Origin: an uncultured Tessaracoccus sp.
GTDB taxonomy: Bacteria; Actinomycetota; Actinomycetes; Propionibacteriales; Propionibacteriaceae
NCBI RefSeq assembly: GCF_943914565.1
Contig: NZ_CALUCN010000008.1
Span: forward strand, 1-64,000
Direction of reading: 5' to 3'
DNA: 64,000 nucleotides
Shown: positions 35,209 through 45,357 of the stretch, piece by piece
Layout: every line of letters starts with the position of its first letter
How positions within the stretch are numbered: the stretch's first letter is position 1
The notes under the pieces: model-generated
What the model saw: only the letters and a program-made list of their open reading frames with translations
Told to the model about the DNA's origin: nothing
The model's database searches: none
Translations under genes and position numbers: made by a program

Positions 35209-36714
35209 TCAGTACTGTGACAGCGCCAGCCATGCCTCGAAGAACGGGTGCGGATCAGGCTCCCACGTGCCGTCGAACCGCCGCGACCCGCAGGTGGTGG
35301 CCGCCTGGAGATTCGTGAGCAGCTCGGCGGCGAACGGAGCGCCGGCACGGACCAGCCACGCTGCGTCGCGGCGCAGGAGGTCGCCGCGGACCGCGGCCTG
35401 GCCGCCCTCGAGGGCACGCTCGAGCCACCGGTCCAGGACGGTCGCGACCGACGGCGGCGTGCCGTGCCACGACGTGGGATCGACGGGGGCGATCCGGGGC
35501 ACGTCGACCTCCCCCACCCAGGTGCGCGTGACGGCGTCGAGGCCCGGCCACCACACGCCGAGCAGTTGTTCCGGCATGGTGATGGTGGCGTCGAGGGGAT
35601 GCAACCCGAGCAGCGTCGTGCCCCGTACGAGCGCGCGTACCGCAGCGCCGCGGGCCTGCCCGATCAGCTCCGTGCCGAGCCCGGCCTTGCACTGCCGAGC
35701 CGTGTCGGAGAGCAGGAGTGCAGTGCCGTCCACCTCGAGCTGCGTGCGGTCCCCGCCCGTGACCGTGCCGTCGACGGTGGCGTGACCCTCGGGGAGCACG
35801 TCCCACCACGTGGCCACGTCGCCGAGTGACGTCTGGGCGGACTCGCCGCCGCCCAGACGCCCGTCCGCCGACGCCGTGCCCCGCGCGACGAGTGACCGGT
35901 GACGGGACCAGTCGAACGGCGTGCCGCCGGCGTCGCCAAGGCCCAGTGGACGGAGGTAACGGTCGCGTGGATCCGCACCAGGCGCGACCCGGTTCAACTC
36001 CCATCGCCGCCCGTCGGCATCCGCCACGTGCACGACCACGCCTGCGAATCCGGAGTCGGTCACGACCGGCTCGGCTGCCACCGGGTGCAGCGACAGACCG
36101 GTCACCGCGGTGTATCGCCGCCGGGCGACGCTGACTGCGGTCGCATCGCCCAGCTCCAGTCGGTGCAGGCTGTCGACCAGCGCGGTGCACGCCTGCCGTC
36201 GCCCCGCAGTCGTGGCGCTCGTGAGCAGGGCCGTGAGCGCCCGCTCGGCGGTGGTGAGCTGGGCGGCCCGCAACATCGTGAGGTCGGTGAGCAGTCGGGA
36301 GCGCGTCCGGAGCGGCAGCCTGGCCCAGCCCGTCGTCAGCGCGGTGACGAGGTCCGCTCGGGTGCGGGCCACGACGGCGAGTCCAGCAGCGCTGATCGCC
36401 GTGGCCGGGGGAGCAGGGCGCCGCGATGGGTGGAGGGGCTGGTCGGAGTCCCCGGGCGCGTCGTCGACGACCAGCTTGAGGCTCATCGCCACGGCGGCAC
36501 GGTGGGCACAGGACGGTGCGAGCAGACAGTCGCAGGTGATCGCCCCGGGTTCCCGCACCGTCGCTCCCGCCACCACGACGGTGGCGCCGCCGAAGCGGTG
36601 GACGTTGCCGTCGACCGTCCACCGGCGCGCCGCCAACAACTGCTCGGCCCGCCGCTGCAGCCTGGGCGGGAGGGCATCGATGATGGCGTGCGCGGCCGCC
36701 GACGTGATGCTCAT
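35209..36714 (-). CDS. SWIM zinc-finger protein of the MoxR/VWA cluster (YehQ-like)
   Basis: A 501-residue protein with a SWIM zinc finger near the N-terminus (C61, C63, C69, H71 in CDCLLAPSCAH), a helical middle and a beta-rich C-terminal part. SWIM fingers bind DNA or protein. Its ATG overlaps the stop of the DUF5682-VWA gene (ATGA), and it is the last gene of the cluster, matching the place of yehQ in enterobacteria. Its biochemical role is unknown. Confidence 0.85.
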   Translation of the reverse strand: MSITSAAAHAIIDALPPRLQRRAEQLLAARRWTVDGNVHRFGGATVVVAGATVREPGAITCDCLLAPSCAHRAAVAMSLKLVVDDAPGDSDQPLHPSRRPAPPATAISAAGLAVVARTRADLVTALTTGWARLPLRTRSRLLTDLTMLRAAQLTTAERALTALLTSATTAGRRQACTALVDSLHRLELGDATAVSVARRRYTAVTGLSLHPVAAEPVVTDSGFAGVVVHVADADGRRWELNRVAPGADPRDRYLRPLGLGDAGGTPFDWSRHRSLVARGTASADGRLGGGESAQTSLGDVATWWDVLPEGHATVDGTVTGGDRTQLEVDGTALLLSDTARQCKAGLGTELIGQARGAAVRALVRGTTLLGLHPLDATITMPEQLLGVWWPGLDAVTRTWVGEVDVPRIAPVDPTSWHGTPPSVATVLDRWLERALEGGQAAVRGDLLRRDAAWLVRAGAPFAAELLTNLQAATTCGSRRFDGTWEPDPHPFFEAWLALSQY

Positions 36715-39700
36715 CGGCGCACCACCTCGCCCACCCAGCGTGCCAGCGCTACCGGCGTGACGGCCGCGACGTGCATGCCCGCGCCGGCCAACCGTCGTGC
36801 CATCCCGACGCGGACCACCGCCCGGCCGTGTTCGTCCAGCGCCGCGCAACCCAACGCGTGGACACCGCTGCTCACCAGCGCCTCCACCTCGGCCAGCAAT
36901 GCGTCGCCGCTGCCGTACTCCTCGAAGTCGGAGATGACCACCATGATGGTCCGGGACGGCACCCGCACCCTGCCCCTGACGGTCCGGACGGCCGAGGCGA
37001 TGTCGGTGCCGCCGCCCACGTCGACCTCCAGCAGCAGCGACAGCGGATCGTCGACGTGCCCAGACAGGTCGATCACCTCGGTCGAGAACGCGAGGAAGGT
37101 CACCTCCAGCGCCGGGACTGCCGCGATGATCGCCGCCAGCAGCGCGCTGTGGACCACCGAGCCGGACATGGAGCTGGACACGTCCACCACCAGGAAGATG
37201 TGCCAGTCGGCAGTCCTGGCAACCCTGGAACGGAAGATCGGTGTCCGGGGCACGATCTGCGGACGCCCGTCGAGGGCCACGACGTGGCGCAGGTTCCTGC
37301 GAATCGTGCGCGGGAGGTCGAGCACGCCCGTGTCACGACGGGTGGGCGACGCTGCGGTGATCCCCGTCAGCGCGGGGCGCACCCGGACGGCGAGCTGTTC
37401 GGTGAGTTGCGTCACCAGGCGTCGCACCAGCGGACGCAAGGCGGCGACCTTCGCCTCCGGAAGGGAGCCCGAGAGGCTGAGCACGGTGGTGAGCAGCTCC
37501 ACCGACGGCCGGACGTCCTCGGTGGCGAGGGTCTCGACGACGTCGCTGCGTCCGCGGGCACCCGCCTCGCCCATGATCTCCTGGACATGGTCCTCGCCGA
37601 AGAGCTGCTGGATCTCCTCCCGCCAGTGGCGCACGCTGACCTGCGACGTGGCGCTGCCAGCGCCACGGGCGCCGGCGTCGAGGGCGTCGTCGGCAGGGCC
37701 CCCGTAGAGCTCGTCCAGTGATGAGGCCATGCACGTCCCCGTGGGCGAGAGCCCACCCCGTTGGCGGCCGAGGATGAGCCGCCACCGTTCGGCCGGGGGG
37801 AACGCGATGTCGGCGAGCCCGAGCGCGGCCAGCCGCTCCCGCGCATGCTGGTCATGGGTTGCGGCGGCCATGGTCTCCTCGGGGCTGAGCACGAACGCGT
37901 CCGCGGCACCGGCGCGCATCGCGAGTTCCTCCCAGAGCTCCTCCCGGTCGGGCTCGGACAGCGTCTCGAACGCGCCGCGCAGGGTCGGGAGGATCGACAC
38001 GAACCGCGCGTCGTCGATGGTGCCGATGGCTACGAGCAGGGCTTGCAGGCTCGCCGACGACGAGCGCAGCGCACCAGCGGTCACCAGCAGCCCGACGAGT
38101 CGGCGTCGCAGGGCGTGGCGCGCCTCCGGGGTCGGCGCGTGCAACCAGGAGACGAGCAGCTCGCCGACGGTGTCGTCGTCGCGGAGACGCACACCGATCG
38201 CGGCGCCCTGCATCAGCGGGGATCCGTCCCGCGCCAGGTCGCGCAGGTGGTGTTCGACCCCCAAGGCGTGGTGCTCCGCGTCCGCGGCGAACGCTGCCAG
38301 CGCGACCGCGTCGGACGGATCGTCGGAGCCGGCGACGCCGGGGATCTCCCGGACCACGGCCGACGTGCACTCGTGCGCCAGCGCTCGTGCCGTGTCGCGC
38401 AGCGCCGTCGAGACGAGCGTGGCACCGGGGACGCGGGCAGTGGCCACGTCGTCGAGGGCGCACACCGCGGCGACCGCGGCGGCGAAGCCGAACGTGGCCA
38501 CCGCCGGGCGCAAGGCCTCCAGCGCCTTCCCCACCGCAGCGTCCGAACCGACCGCGGCGGCGTCGAGCAGGAAGGTCACCGCGTCAGCGGGTGGATCGGT
38601 GAGCAGGGTCGTCGTCGCGACCTGCAGCGGGGTCAGCCCACGGACCGCAGCGAGCTCGATCGTCGCATCGGTCTCGGCGTCCCACGTGATGTGCCAGCGC
38701 TCGCCGATCGTGTCTGCTCCCCGGAGCTGCCCCGGAGCCTCGCGTGCTCCATACCGGATGCCGCCGACCTCCAGCCTGCGCAGCAGGACGTGGCGGGCAT
38801 GGTCCCTGCCCCCGCGCAACGGCGTGATGCGCACGTCCTTCGTCCCCGACGTCGGCAGTTGCACGGCGTCGAGTTCCGCCAACACGGCAGCCCTGAGCGG
38901 GGAGGTCGGTGTGCCCGGCGCGACCGTGCCCGAGCGATCCCCGACGAGGACCCGATCGAGCGCGTCCGCCACCGCCCGTCCCCGCCCCAACATCTCGGCG
39001 TGCGCGAACACGCTGGTCACCGCCTCGATGATCTCGCGGCGCGACGGCGCTGGGAGGCCTCTGATCGTTGCGAGGTCGAGCGCCATCCGTGCCGCGTGCG
39101 CTGCTTCCTCCGGGCCCGCCGGGTGGTCGTTCTCACGCAGGGCGCGGGCGACCCTCGTCATGGTCGCGATCGCGGACCTCACAACTGAGTCCGGATCGAG
39201 ACGAGCCTCCCAGACGGCCTGCTGCCACCCGGGGTCGCGGATGCCCGACGGATAGCCCGACCGGGAGTCGAGCTGGGCGAACGTGTAGGGCACCACGCAT
39301 CCCTCGACGGGCACCCGATCGGACACCGGGGGCTCGTCACCGGGCCCGAGCAGCGCGGGGACGTGGAAGGCTCCGACGATCGCCACGGTGCGCTCCGGGC
39401 TCGCGGTCAGCGCCCGGCGCATCGCCGCTTCCCGGGCGAGCGTGTGCGAATCGGGGCGTTCGACGGTGCTGCGCAGTGCCCAGCCGTGTGCGATTGCGGC
39501 CCGCCGCACCGCCTCGGGGGAGGCACCGGGGGCCGGCGCCTCGACCAGACGGTCCCACAGCTCCTGTCCGTCCTCCGCGCGGGCGCGGCGCCGCATCGAG
39601 TCGAGGTGCCCAGCGTCGCCGGGCCGCTCGTCGTCGTCGCGGCACCGGATGCCCAGCGACAGGTCGATGCAGACCACCTCGACGTCGTGCTCCCGCGCCC

Positions 39701-39983
39701 AGCGCAACGCCACGAGCTCCGGTGAGAAGTCAGCGAACGGGTGGAACGACAGTGTCCCGCCTGCCGAGAAGGACATCGCGAGCGGTGCCTGCGCAGCAGG
39801 CTCGGTGAGCCAGGGGAGCAATGGTTCTGCTTCTGGTGGCAGCTCGACGGCGACGCGCTCGGGCTGGGCGGCCTCGAGCAGGTCCGGCATCGCGGCCGCG
39901 AGGGCGGGGGAGTGGTGCCGGACACCGATCAGCACTGGAGACTCGCAGGCCAGCAACCCGTCGATGGCCTCGGCGGGGTTCAC
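36711..39983 (-). CDS. DUF5682-VWA fusion protein of the MoxR cluster
   Basis: A 1090-residue protein. Residues 1 to about 750 match DUF5682 (YehM-like), with an early GVRHHSPA motif, ERVAVELPPEAEPLLPWL and the later AIVGAFHVPAL segment. From about residue 928 there is a C-terminal VWA domain with a MIDAS motif DVSSSMS (934-940), GGGTD and SDFEE. In E. coli the two parts are separate genes (yehM, yehP). The GTG start at 39983 overlaps the MoxR stop (GTGA). VWA proteins act as adaptors for MoxR ATPases, so fusion implies DUF5682 is brought to the ATPase. Confidence 0.85.
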   Translation of the reverse strand: MNPAEAIDGLLACESPVLIGVRHHSPALAAAMPDLLEAAQPERVAVELPPEAEPLLPWLTEPAAQAPLAMSFSAGGTLSFHPFADFSPELVALRWAREHDVEVVCIDLSLGIRCRDDDERPGDAGHLDSMRRRARAEDGQELWDRLVEAPAPGASPEAVRRAAIAHGWALRSTVERPDSHTLAREAAMRRALTASPERTVAIVGAFHVPALLGPGDEPPVSDRVPVEGCVVPYTFAQLDSRSGYPSGIRDPGWQQAVWEARLDPDSVVRSAIATMTRVARALRENDHPAGPEEAAHAARMALDLATIRGLPAPSRREIIEAVTSVFAHAEMLGRGRAVADALDRVLVGDRSGTVAPGTPTSPLRAAVLAELDAVQLPTSGTKDVRITPLRGGRDHARHVLLRRLEVGGIRYGAREAPGQLRGADTIGERWHITWDAETDATIELAAVRGLTPLQVATTTLLTDPPADAVTFLLDAAAVGSDAAVGKALEALRPAVATFGFAAAVAAVCALDDVATARVPGATLVSTALRDTARALAHECTSAVVREIPGVAGSDDPSDAVALAAFAADAEHHALGVEHHLRDLARDGSPLMQGAAIGVRLRDDDTVGELLVSWLHAPTPEARHALRRRLVGLLVTAGALRSSSASLQALLVAIGTIDDARFVSILPTLRGAFETLSEPDREELWEELAMRAGAADAFVLSPEETMAAATHDQHARERLAALGLADIAFPPAERWRLILGRQRGGLSPTGTCMASSLDELYGGPADDALDAGARGAGSATSQVSVRHWREEIQQLFGEDHVQEIMGEAGARGRSDVVETLATEDVRPSVELLTTVLSLSGSLPEAKVAALRPLVRRLVTQLTEQLAVRVRPALTGITAASPTRRDTGVLDLPRTIRRNLRHVVALDGRPQIVPRTPIFRSRVARTADWHIFLVVDVSSSMSGSVVHSALLAAIIAAVPALEVTFLAFSTEVIDLSGHVDDPLSLLLEVDVGGGTDIASAVRTVRGRVRVPSRTIMVVISDFEEYGSGDALLAEVEALVSSGVHALGCAALDEHGRAVVRVGMARRLAGAGMHVAAVTPVALARWVGEVVRR

Positions 39984-41110
39984 GGCTCGAGCTCGCTCCG
40001 CAGGTCCCACAGCGTGCCCCACGTTGCTTGGCCCTCGCTTGCGCGGCGCTGCACCACGGTGTCCCAGTAGGCCAGCAGCCGCGCGCCGTCCTCGGGGTCG
40101 TCCTTGCGCACGGCTCCGAGCAGCTGGCCGGGCAGGTGGCGCATCGCGTCGGCGCTGTGGGGGAAGAAGGCGCGGGCGAGGGCGATCGAACCGGAGATCG
40201 CAACGGCCTCCGCCGTCGACAGCACGGTCGAGGGTCGTTCCACGGCCCAGCCCTCCTGCGTCCGGCCGTTGCGCAGCTCGCGGAAGGCGGTGACCAGCGT
40301 CTCGACGACAACCGCGTCGACCTGGACCGGTGCGCCTGCAGCCTCCAACGCCTGCTCGGTGCGGTCGGTCACCAGCGCGATCTCGGCAGCGGGATCGGAG
40401 ATGGGCCGCACCTCCTCGAAGTTGAACCGTCGCTTGAGTGCGGCGCTCATCTCGCTCACGCCCCGGTCGCGCAGGTTGGCGGTGGCGATCACGCTGAACC
40501 CGGGCGTCGCGGCGATCGTGTGGTCGCCCAGCTCCGGGACCGCGATGCGACGATCGCTGAGCAGCGAGACGAGCCCGTCCTGCACCTCGGGAAGACACCG
40601 GGTGATCTCCTCGATGCGAGCGACGCGGCCGGTGCGCATCGCCGTGACCACGGGGGACTCGACGAGCGCTCGCAGCGAGGGGCCCTTGGCGAGGAGCTGG
40701 GCATAGTCCCAGCCGTAGCGCAACTGGTCCTCGGTCGTGCCGGCGGACCCTTGGACCGTCAGCGCCGAGGTCCCGCACACCGCGGCGGCCAACAACTCGG
40801 AGAGCATCGACTTGGCGGTGCCGGGCTCCCCGACGAGCAGCAGCGCACGCTCCCCGGCAAGCGTCACCACGCAGCGCTCGATGAGGGAGACGTCGCCGAC
40901 GAACTTCCGCGTGATCGTCATGCTCCGGGGGAGCCCGGTGCGTGGCGACGACAGCTGCAGCGCGTCGTCGGAGCCAGCGATGAACGTCACCACCGCCCGT
41001 GGCGTCAGGCGCCAACCCGGCGGGCGCGGGCCGTCGTCGTGCGCGTCGAGGAAGGCCAGCTCGTCGGCGTACCGCTCCTCGACCGCGGGCACCTGGACAC
41101 CGGGCATCAT
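39980..41110 (-). CDS. MoxR-type AAA+ ATPase (YehL-like)
   Basis: A 376-residue AAA+ protein: Walker A GEPGTAKS (94-101), Walker B VARIEEI (163-169) and a sensor region with FSVIATANLRDRGV. The ISRK-like pattern of MoxR proteins has the second acidic residue as Glu. These enzymes remodel or activate partners through VWA proteins, as RavA-ViaA and NorQ-NorD do. It sits between the 1416-residue protein and the DUF5682-VWA protein with overlaps on both sides. Confidence 0.88.
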   Translation of the reverse strand: MMPGVQVPAVEERYADELAFLDAHDDGPRPPGWRLTPRAVVTFIAGSDDALQLSSPRTGLPRSMTITRKFVGDVSLIERCVVTLAGERALLLVGEPGTAKSMLSELLAAAVCGTSALTVQGSAGTTEDQLRYGWDYAQLLAKGPSLRALVESPVVTAMRTGRVARIEEITRCLPEVQDGLVSLLSDRRIAVPELGDHTIAATPGFSVIATANLRDRGVSEMSAALKRRFNFEEVRPISDPAAEIALVTDRTEQALEAAGAPVQVDAVVVETLVTAFRELRNGRTQEGWAVERPSTVLSTAEAVAISGSIALARAFFPHSADAMRHLPGQLLGAVRKDDPEDGARLLAYWDTVVQRRASEGQATWGTLWDLRSELEP

Positions 41111-44100
41111 GGGCTCCTTCGATAGTGCGTGGTGCGGAGCTCCTCGTAGCCCGGCACGTCACCGGACGTGTAGCGCTCCCACGCAAGGTGGAAATGGTCC
41201 GCCAAGGGCACGAGGGGCGCGATGAGTTCCAGTTCCTCGGGCCGCACCTTGGGGGCATCAGCCAGTGGGTACAGGGGAGCCTTCCACACCTCCATCGGCA
41301 GGTGGGGTGCCGTGGCCTGCAGCCAACCGCCGGGCAGGAACAGGGACCGCCCGGCGCGCGAGCGGCGCGCCTCGACCACCACGTCGCGCTCGAGCAGCGC
41401 CTGGCCTGCGGCCTTGCGCCGCTTCGGTGTCCAGCCGTTCCACTGCTGGACGTTGCGGTCCGTGGGGTCCGCGAGCGCGAGCAGTTGCAGGAAGTAGCGC
41501 GCCGCGTCGTCATCGAGGTCCAGGTGCGTCCGGACTTCCTCGACGAGTGCCGGCGCCGACGCGAGGGGATCGGCGGGCCACCCGTCGACGGGCTGCTCCA
41601 AGCTGGCGGCGACATCCGGGTCCTGGCCCAGGCGGATCAGCCACTGGGCGATCCACCCGCGTGCCGGGTGCGTGCCGTGCAGTGCTGCGGCCAGTCCCAG
41701 CATGAGTGACCGCACCATTGGCCGGACCTCGTCGGTCCACTCGTCCGGGCGCGCGTCACGATGGGTGAGCTGGTGGAGGAGCCACGCATCGTACGACTCG
41801 AAGTGCTTGCGCAGGAACAGCAGCACGTCGTCGGGGAGGATGATCGTGACCGGGTCAGCCGTGCGCCACACCTGCGCCATGGCCTCGACGTCGAACCACC
41901 CGGTTGCGAATGCCTCGGGATCACGCAGGCCGGCCGCCAGCAGCTCGACCCGGAAGTCGGGGTCGAACGAGTGGAGGAACATGCGGGCTGCCGTGGCCTC
42001 GTCGATGGTGATCCCCAGGAGCTCACGCAGCTCGCTGCCCAGGAAGTCCCGATCCCACGCGTGCGTGCCGCGCATGCCACTCAGGAAGAGCTTGGCCGCA
42101 GGCAGGGTCCATCCGGTGAGCTCGGCGAAGCGTTCGACGCGTTCCGGCACCCACGTGGGCACGTCCGCGTCGAGCAGCCGCTGCACGGCGCCCGCGAGCA
42201 CCGCCGGGGCGTGTCCGGAGGAGTGCGCCACGACGCTCGTCGCCGCACCCTGCACGGTGCTCGGGATGTCGAGGGCAGGGGTCCAACACCGGTTGTCGAC
42301 GGTGGTGGAGCCGGCGAAGCCGATGCTCACGCACAGGCCACGTCCTGCGTCCCACTCGATGACCTCGCCGATGTTCGGGCGTGCGTCCCAGGCGGTGGTG
42401 TACTCGAACACGCAGGAGCGACGCTCGAGGAGCGCGGAACCCGTCAGCTGCTGGAGCGCGGCGAGGGCACCGAGCCGGTCGTCCTCGTCCACGAGCGGCC
42501 ACCCTGCGGGGGCGAGCAGGATCTCGGGGTGGAGCAGCAGGTCAGCAATCGCCGGGTGCTGAGCCGGGAACGTACCCGAAGCGCCGTCGCACAGGAGCGC
42601 CTCGAGCCGCGCGAGCTCTTGGCGATCCGGCACCAGGGAGGCGGGAATGCCTGCGAGGTCCAGCAACACGTGGCCCATCGGATGCCCTGCGAGCGGCGAG
42701 GGCGTCGCGTCGGTGTCGTCCTCGATGCTGGCGAGACCGTCGTGGACGACGGCCACGAGGGCCTTTGTCCGTGCGATCGACGAGAGCACCGGAGCCAGGA
42801 ACTGGTCGTCCTCGGTACCGAGCAATGCGGCCAGCACCCGTCGTGCTTCCGGAGCCTCGATGGGCTCGTGGCTCGGTTGTGCGAGGTGGTGGTACCCGTC
42901 TCGGACGGCTGTGGCCTCGGGTGTGAGCTCGACGACGGGCCGCACGTCGTCGGCGGTCAGCGTGCGCATGCGTCGGCTCGCTGCGAGGTCGCGTGGTCGT
43001 GCGTGGTGCAGGCCTGCGGTGGGCAGGTCCTCGAGCAGGTGCCATGCCCCGTCGGGGTCGTGGCTGGCGTCGAGCAGCGCGCCGTCGGCGGTCACGGTCG
43101 TGCCGTCGTCAGTCCGCAGCCATCGTCCGCCGCCGGGCCTGTCGACGGCACCGACGAACCAGGCATCCTCGGGGAGGTCGACTGCTCCAGCGAGGTCATG
43201 GGCGCGATGGTTGCCGCCGGCGTCAGCGAGGAGCAGCCAACCGTGCAGGCCGTCATGGGCGCCGAGCGGTGACGCGAGCGTCTCGTCGGAGGCCGGCTGG
43301 AGCCGGACGTCCAGGACCCGGCCGCCCTCTCGTCGGATGTCGTCGACCCACGTGGCGAACGGTTCCGGGAACGAGCCCGGTACCCAGCGCCCGGTCGAGG
43401 GGTCGACCCCGTGGAGTTGCGCCCCGTCCCACCACCACCAACGAGTGCCGTCGCTCACGGGGCGTCCATCGCCGAAGCGCACCTGCGGCTCGCCCGGGCG
43501 AACGACCTGTTGGTACGTCAGCATCCCTCCCGGCACGGGAAGCGTCATTTGGTCGTTGCGCCATCGGAACTGTTCCTGCGGCGTCGTCGTGCCGGGCTGC
43601 GTGGACCAGGTGACGTGCCCGTCGTGCTGCTGGTCGGTGTGGCAGCAGGCGACGGCGTCCTCCACCAGCATGAACGACGTGCGCAGGCCCTGCCCGGCGG
43701 GGAGCACGAAGGAGTGCCTCGCCACTTCACGGTCTCCGGCGACGAACACGACGTCGGTACCGTGGAACACACCCACCGCTGGCCAGTCGACGGCGAATTC
43801 GTGCGGCGTCGGCAGACTGCTGGCTGCCGCTTCCATGGCCGGCCACGCGAGCTCGGCGATGAGCCCGTCGCGCAGCGTCGCTGCCACGATCCGGCCCACG
43901 TCGAGTCCGTCGCGCACGCGTCGTGCCAGGTCGACGTGCGTTGCGGGGGTCCCGTCGTCGTCGAGCAGTGGCGAGAGCCGTTGCGCGATGGACATGGCCG
44001 TGGTGACGTTCATGTCCCAATCCGTCCCGGGAGGCAGGACCCAGTCGTGCAGCGCCGCGAGGAGGGCCGGGAACCGGTCCACCCGGGTGATCGCCTCGTC

Positions 44101-45357
44101 GTACGTGGCCTCCGGGAAGGAACGCTCCACCCGTTCACGCAGCGCAGGGTGCGCGAGCACCAGTGGGATGTCGGGGGAATCGTCGTGACCCAGCCAGTCG
44201 ACCAGCGGCACGGACGAGGGGCCGGAGCCGCAGAGGATCGTGGCGCCGCCGGCGAGCAGCGTCTCGAGCAGCGACGGGTCCACCGCCCACAGGCCACGTT
44301 CAAGGGTGATCGCACGTCCCGTCCAGTCGCACCCGGCAAGGATCTCGCGGAAGACCGACGGGGGTCCCGCCTGGACGTCGTCCCAGCGGCTGCGTTGGCG
44401 CAGCGACCCGAACAGGGCGAGCACCCACGGCTCGGGATCGACCGTGCCGTCGGCGAGGAGCTCGGCCGCACCGGCGTCGACGAGCAACCTGCCCCAGTCG
44501 TCGGAGGAGAGGTGCGTGGGGAACATGCGCAGCGTGACGGGTTGCAGCGCCGGGCGGTCCCGCACCAGCGAGGTGATGACGGCGGCGTAGTCCTTCCAGA
44601 AGCTCGCCGGCGCCTTCGTGAGCGCAGGGGCGGGGAGCATCCGGGCGAGCATGTCGGGTTCGACGTCCGCAGGCGGGATGCCCGCGGCCTTCGCGAGCCG
44701 CCGCACGTCAGCGCGCATGCCGGCGTACGGCGGCTTCCCGCCGACGACGCGTTGGACGTTGAGTTCGACGAACGACGACAGCGCTTCCTCGGGCGCCAGT
44801 CGCTCCGCCACGGCACGCGCCTCGGCCCGCAACTCCTTCGCTCCCAAGGCCCCGGCCAGTGCGAACTCGAGCAGTACGGCGCGATGTCGCTCCTCGTCAA
44901 CGGGAACGTTGTGCTCGCGCTCGACCTGGCGGGCCTGGCCGAAGAGTCGGAGCGCCATGTGGCGGTTGTCCACGTCGAGGAATGCGCGGGCGGCCTCCTC
45001 CAGCAGCGTCGGCACGAAGTGTGGGGCAGCCTCCTGGAGTCTGGAGGCCAGCGCCAGGAACGCGTCGCGGGCCGGGCCCGGACTGGTTCCGACCCGGCGT
45101 GCGATGCTGCGCATCTCCCCGACGAGGTTCAGCGCGTGACGCGCATTGGCAGGATCGTTGAGGATCGGCCATGCGGGGAACCCGACGGTCCTGGGCGTCG
45201 TGCGGCCCACCTCGGCGTCCTGGGCGAACGTGAGCCCGAATGTGTGCAGGGCGATGTCCTCCGCCTCGCGCCACGGCTCCGGCACGAGGCGCACCACCTG
45301 ACGCTCGTCGAGCAGGCGGCTGGTGTAGCGGCGGGCGTGCAACGCGACGGTGTTCAC
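41107..45357 (-). CDS. Very large cluster protein of unknown function
   Basis: A 1416-residue soluble protein, Trp-, Asp- and Leu-rich, with no signal peptide, transmembrane helix or nucleotide-binding motif that I can recognise. The N-terminal 200 residues look like helical repeats (REAEDIALHTFGL; AFLDVDNRHMALRLFGQAR). The middle (about 480-760) resembles a beta-propeller with repeated Trp/Gly strands. The C-terminal part is helical again. Similar large proteins occur next to MoxR/SWIM/DUF4132 genes in other actinobacteria (recalled, not checked). The GTG start overlaps the DUF4132 gene by GTGA and the stop overlaps the MoxR ATG. Confidence 0.75.
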   Translation of the reverse strand: MNTVALHARRYTSRLLDERQVVRLVPEPWREAEDIALHTFGLTFAQDAEVGRTTPRTVGFPAWPILNDPANARHALNLVGEMRSIARRVGTSPGPARDAFLALASRLQEAAPHFVPTLLEEAARAFLDVDNRHMALRLFGQARQVEREHNVPVDEERHRAVLLEFALAGALGAKELRAEARAVAERLAPEEALSSFVELNVQRVVGGKPPYAGMRADVRRLAKAAGIPPADVEPDMLARMLPAPALTKAPASFWKDYAAVITSLVRDRPALQPVTLRMFPTHLSSDDWGRLLVDAGAAELLADGTVDPEPWVLALFGSLRQRSRWDDVQAGPPSVFREILAGCDWTGRAITLERGLWAVDPSLLETLLAGGATILCGSGPSSVPLVDWLGHDDSPDIPLVLAHPALRERVERSFPEATYDEAITRVDRFPALLAALHDWVLPPGTDWDMNVTTAMSIAQRLSPLLDDDGTPATHVDLARRVRDGLDVGRIVAATLRDGLIAELAWPAMEAAASSLPTPHEFAVDWPAVGVFHGTDVVFVAGDREVARHSFVLPAGQGLRTSFMLVEDAVACCHTDQQHDGHVTWSTQPGTTTPQEQFRWRNDQMTLPVPGGMLTYQQVVRPGEPQVRFGDGRPVSDGTRWWWWDGAQLHGVDPSTGRWVPGSFPEPFATWVDDIRREGGRVLDVRLQPASDETLASPLGAHDGLHGWLLLADAGGNHRAHDLAGAVDLPEDAWFVGAVDRPGGGRWLRTDDGTTVTADGALLDASHDPDGAWHLLEDLPTAGLHHARPRDLAASRRMRTLTADDVRPVVELTPEATAVRDGYHHLAQPSHEPIEAPEARRVLAALLGTEDDQFLAPVLSSIARTKALVAVVHDGLASIEDDTDATPSPLAGHPMGHVLLDLAGIPASLVPDRQELARLEALLCDGASGTFPAQHPAIADLLLHPEILLAPAGWPLVDEDDRLGALAALQQLTGSALLERRSCVFEYTTAWDARPNIGEVIEWDAGRGLCVSIGFAGSTTVDNRCWTPALDIPSTVQGAATSVVAHSSGHAPAVLAGAVQRLLDADVPTWVPERVERFAELTGWTLPAAKLFLSGMRGTHAWDRDFLGSELRELLGITIDEATAARMFLHSFDPDFRVELLAAGLRDPEAFATGWFDVEAMAQVWRTADPVTIILPDDVLLFLRKHFESYDAWLLHQLTHRDARPDEWTDEVRPMVRSLMLGLAAALHGTHPARGWIAQWLIRLGQDPDVAASLEQPVDGWPADPLASAPALVEEVRTHLDLDDDAARYFLQLLALADPTDRNVQQWNGWTPKRRKAAGQALLERDVVVEARRSRAGRSLFLPGGWLQATAPHLPMEVWKAPLYPLADAPKVRPEELELIAPLVPLADHFHLAWERYTSGDVPGYEELRTTHYRRSP

